NCBI GenBank assembly: GCA_031553835.1
Contig: JAVBKX010000004.1
Span: 1 to 64,000, forward strand
DNA from: JAVBKX01 sp031553835
Lineage (GTDB): Bacteria > Bacteroidota > Bacteroidia > Bacteroidales > Azobacteroidaceae
Length of the DNA: 64,000 nucleotides
Direction: 5' to 3'
The notes beneath the pieces were generated by a model. It did not search any database. It saw nothing but the letters and a program-made list of their open reading frames with translations, and was not told where the DNA came from. Position 1 is the stretch's first letter. Each line of letters starts with the position of its first letter. A program made the position numbers and the translations under genes. Shown piece after piece: positions 61,913-64,000 of this stretch.

Positions 61913-62892
61913 ACAATCCACCGGCGATCGTGCACTTTTGTGTGGGATGGATTGTAGTATAAAGCCGATTTATCAGGGATATTTAATGTATAAGATTTGC
62001 CCGGAGAAAGCGTTAATTTTCTATCGCGGAGCCAAGGGTTAAAATCCTTCAGTTGAGCATAAGTAAGGTTATATTTTTTAGCCAATTCAGTCAAATCTTC
62101 AACCGATTCGGTAATATCCACTTTTTTTGCAGCAATGAAGGGGTAAAGATTTTCCTTCGTCAACTTGAATCCGTACCGTGCAGGCTGTTCAAAAATCTGT
62201 TTAGCGGCATAAATCCGGAATACATAACGGGAAGTTTCTTCGACCAATAGTAAATCAAGAGAAGTATTCACTTGTTGTTGAGCAAGTTCGGAAGAAATTC
62301 GCCCCATGCCGGCATTATAAGATGCAGCAACGGTAGTCCAGTCGCCGTATTTAGCCAACGCTTCCTTCAAATATTTGCATGCCGCTTCCGTTGATTTTTC
62401 CACATGATATCGTTCATCTACCTGCGAATTGACTTCCAGGCCATACCGTTTTCCGGTATCTTCCATAAATTGCCACATACCTGTCGCCCTCGCCGGAGAA
62501 GTAGCCCGCGGATCTAAATGACTTTCGATAACAGCGAGGTATTTGAAATCGTCAGGAATATTATATTTTTTCAAAATAGGCTCAATTACAGGAAAATAAC
62601 GATTGGCCCGTTTGATCATCAATAAAGTCGTCGAATGATAATATGTCAATGAATTGATCTCCCGGTCAAAGCGTTCCCTCAAATCATATCGGTCTAATTT
62701 GATTAAATCTCCACAAAATTCCACTTCGTTGGGTACCGGAGCAGAGATTGTTGGCGACAAATTCCGGTCATCATCGCTGCCGGCATATTTCAGTTCAGGG
62801 TTAGTCGAAAATGTACTGCCACTCACCAAAAAACCGATGCCCACGAGGGCTGCCAAGCAGGTTACTGCTATCAACACATTATATTTTTTCAT
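61906..62892 (-). CDS. MltD-like lytic transglycosylase
   Basis: A 328-aa exported protein with one N-terminal membrane segment (LIAVTCLAALVGIGFLVSG) that cleaves peptidoglycan glycan strands to leave 1,6-anhydro-MurNAc ends. The SLT domain (about 90-230) has catalytic Glu123 in YLAVIESHLDP, followed by ATSPARATGMWQFMEDTGKRYGL, VDERYHVEKSTEAACKYLKEALAKYGDWTTVAASYNAGMGR. The C-terminal region (about 255-315) contains a LysM-like sequence (VEDLTELAKKYNLTYAQLKDFNPWLRDRKLTLSPGKSYTLNIP) that could bind cell wall. It is single, with its own promoter and terminator. Confidence 0.9.
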   Translation of the reverse strand: MKKYNVLIAVTCLAALVGIGFLVSGSTFSTNPELKYAGSDDDRNLSPTISAPVPNEVEFCGDLIKLDRYDLRERFDREINSLTYYHSTTLLMIKRANRYFPVIEPILKKYNIPDDFKYLAVIESHLDPRATSPARATGMWQFMEDTGKRYGLEVNSQVDERYHVEKSTEAACKYLKEALAKYGDWTTVAASYNAGMGRISSELAQQQVNTSLDLLLVEETSRYVFRIYAAKQIFEQPARYGFKLTKENLYPFIAAKKVDITESVEDLTELAKKYNLTYAQLKDFNPWLRDRKLTLSPGKSYTLNIPDKSALYYNPSHTKVHDRRWIVE

Positions 62893-62919
62893 ACTATTGA
62901 ACTACATAAATAAAAACAA

Positions 62920-62927
62920 CAAAGGTA
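62920..62927 (-). promoter_or_regulatory. -7 box of the lytic transglycosylase gene
   Basis: TACCTTTG on the minus strand, exact TAnnTTTG match, 27 bases before the ATG at 62892. No -33 TTTG seen. Confidence 0.55.
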
Positions 62928-63014
62928 GTGAAAATAGTTGAAGACATTTGAACACTTTCATTATGACACAAAATAAAATTAAGGTCGGAATTAGGAAGAT
63001 TAGATCTGATACTG

Positions 63015-63022
63015 TACTTTTG
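63015..63022 (+). promoter_or_regulatory. -7 box of the acyltransferase-3 gene
   Basis: TACTTTTG, exact TAnnTTTG match, with TTAG at 62991-62994 (20-base spacer) as a weak -33 box, 55 bases before the ATG at 63078. Confidence 0.5.
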
Positions 63023-63077
63023 TAACATTTTCACGCTTATTAGTACTGTTTCATTGGGAAAAAAAGAAACTCTTGTT

Positions 63078-64000
63078 ATGATGAAAAACAAAAATTCATG
63101 GAATGTTGATATAGAAATTATACGTGGCTTTGCAATGATGTGGGTTATCGTTATCCATTGTTTATACTGGGCTTCACCGAATTTCGGCCTTACGAAAAAT
63201 TTAATTACATCATTTTTTTTAATTGAAATGCCTCTGTTTTTTTTCATTGCAGGTGCAAGCAATGCGGTGGGAAGAAAAAAGAGCATTATGCAATTTTACA
63301 TTGCCCGGCTTCAGAAAGTACTGATTCCTTATTGGATCTACCTCCTGGTCATATTTGTACTGCTTGGAATAGCCTTCCTGGTCGGAAAATCAACCAACCC
63401 AATCAATGCTTTTACTTTCAACTTTCCATTAATTATAACTCTCAGTAATCAGGTGCCACCTTTCCTGCAATGGGCATTGTGGTTTATCCCTGTTTATGCA
63501 CTGATCATTATATGTTTTCCTTTTCTTAAGTCGTATTTCGACAAAACAGGACAAAAGAAGACTCAGTTTCTTCCTTTATTGATTTTTTCCATAGCCTTAT
63601 TGTGTTGTTCGGTTGTTCCCAGAGATCACTCCGTACCCATAGGCAGTTCTATGGTATTGTATTGGGTCATGATGTGTTTGTTTTATATTTTTTGGATTTA
63701 CATGGGGTTATTTTTCAACATATTAGAAAAGAAACGAACAATAAAAGACAAATTAAATGTAATACCGGTCATTTTGCTTTGTATGATAACGTTAGTAATA
63801 GGCAGACTGTTTTTCCATCAGTCTCTCAACATGCAGGAGAATAAATTTCCTCCCAATTTCACATTTTTGATATTTTCTTTCGGAGCATTATCGCTATTTT
63901 ATTTATTATATGAATATATCTTAAAAGGGATTACTTTCCTGAAAAAGAATGCTGCTTTCAGCTGGATATTCGATCAATATGCCAAAAACTGTTACTCTGT
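63078..64000 (+). CDS. Acyltransferase-3 family membrane protein (partial, cut by window edge)
   Basis: An open frame from ATGATG at 63078/63081 to the window end, 307 codons without a stop. It has the acyltransferase-3 signature: IEIIRGFAMMWVIVIHCLYW with the conserved His, FFLIEMPLFFFIAGASNAVG, IARLQKVLIPYWIYLLVI and QWALWFIPVYALIIICFPF, with about eight TM helices so far. Members transfer acetyl or other acyl groups to sugars of lipopolysaccharide, capsule or secondary metabolites. Family length is about 340-400 aa, so only the C-terminal end is missing. The acceptor is unknown. Confidence 0.88.
   Translation, partial: MMKNKNSWNVDIEIIRGFAMMWVIVIHCLYWASPNFGLTKNLITSFFLIEMPLFFFIAGASNAVGRKKSIMQFYIARLQKVLIPYWIYLLVIFVLLGIAFLVGKSTNPINAFTFNFPLIITLSNQVPPFLQWALWFIPVYALIIICFPFLKSYFDKTGQKKTQFLPLLIFSIALLCCSVVPRDHSVPIGSSMVLYWVMMCLFYIFWIYMGLFFNILEKKRTIKDKLNVIPVILLCMITLVIGRLFFHQSLNMQENKFPPNFTFLIFSFGALSLFYLLYEYILKGITFLKKNAAFSWIFDQYAKNCYS

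Overview
The window is from a member of the Bacteroidota, most likely the order Bacteroidales. The evidence is a SusC/SusD-type glycan locus with a hybrid two-component regulator, several secreted proteins ending in type IX secretion (T9SS) sorting domains, an Rnf complex preceded by an RseC-type gene, and a dozen promoters with the Bacteroidota -7 box TAnnTTTG. Ribosome-binding sites are weak or absent, as is usual in this phylum. I see no rRNA, tRNA, transposase, integrase or CRISPR array.

Layout. (1) 1-5.6 kb, minus strand: a shortened O-antigen-ligase-like protein, three small unrecognised membrane or lipoprotein genes, a clostripain-family peptidase lipoprotein, and a transglutaminase-like protein that is split and lacks its catalytic core. 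(2) 5.9-30.2 kb: a glycan utilisation locus. It has a GH43 lipoprotein, a 1370-aa hybrid two-component regulator, then an operon of GH31 (with PA14 insert), SusC, SusD, an IPT-fold surface glycan-binding protein and a BACON-GH5 endoglucanase. This closely resembles the known xyloglucan locus of Bacteroides ovatus. An OmpA-like protein, an FRM2-type nitroreductase, a CotH-family protein and an unusual GH43/FG-GAP fusion follow. Between the GH43 lipoprotein and the regulator lie an apparent orphan small RNA and a frameshifted DUF481 pseudogene. (3) 30.3-39.5 kb: an NhaD antiporter, a winged-helix protein, DNA polymerase IV, a 1784-residue FG-GAP/VCBS protein with a T9SS tail, and the remnant of a YD/RHS-like gene. 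(4) 39.5-52.9 kb: two export systems, an RND pump (adaptor, permease, TolC) on the minus strand and a MacB-like ABC exporter on the plus strand. The second has three consecutive lipoprotein adaptors, permease, ATPase and TolC. (5) 52.9-61.8 kb: the Rnf genes rseC-rnfB-rnfC-rnfD-rnfG. These are separated from rnfE by a TPR histidine kinase, a response regulator and a divergent T9SS-tailed repeat protein; rnfA is absent. (6) 61.9-64 kb: a lytic transglycosylase and the start of an acyltransferase-3 protein cut by the window edge.

How the genes work together. GH5 would cut the glucan backbone at the cell surface, the SGBP and SusCD would capture and import oligosaccharides, GH31 and GH43 would remove xylosyl and arabinosyl side chains, and the hybrid regulator would sense the products. 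Rnf would link ferredoxin/NADH redox to an ion gradient. Points most worth a second look: three extra flavinylation-like motifs (D-x-x-S-G-A-T) in the RnfG tail; a perfect 20-bp inverted repeat whose outer ends are the -33 boxes of two divergent promoters; a catalytic GH43 domain inserted into an FG-GAP propeller; and the three-adaptor ABC exporter. All functional assignments come from reading the sequence; no database search was run.
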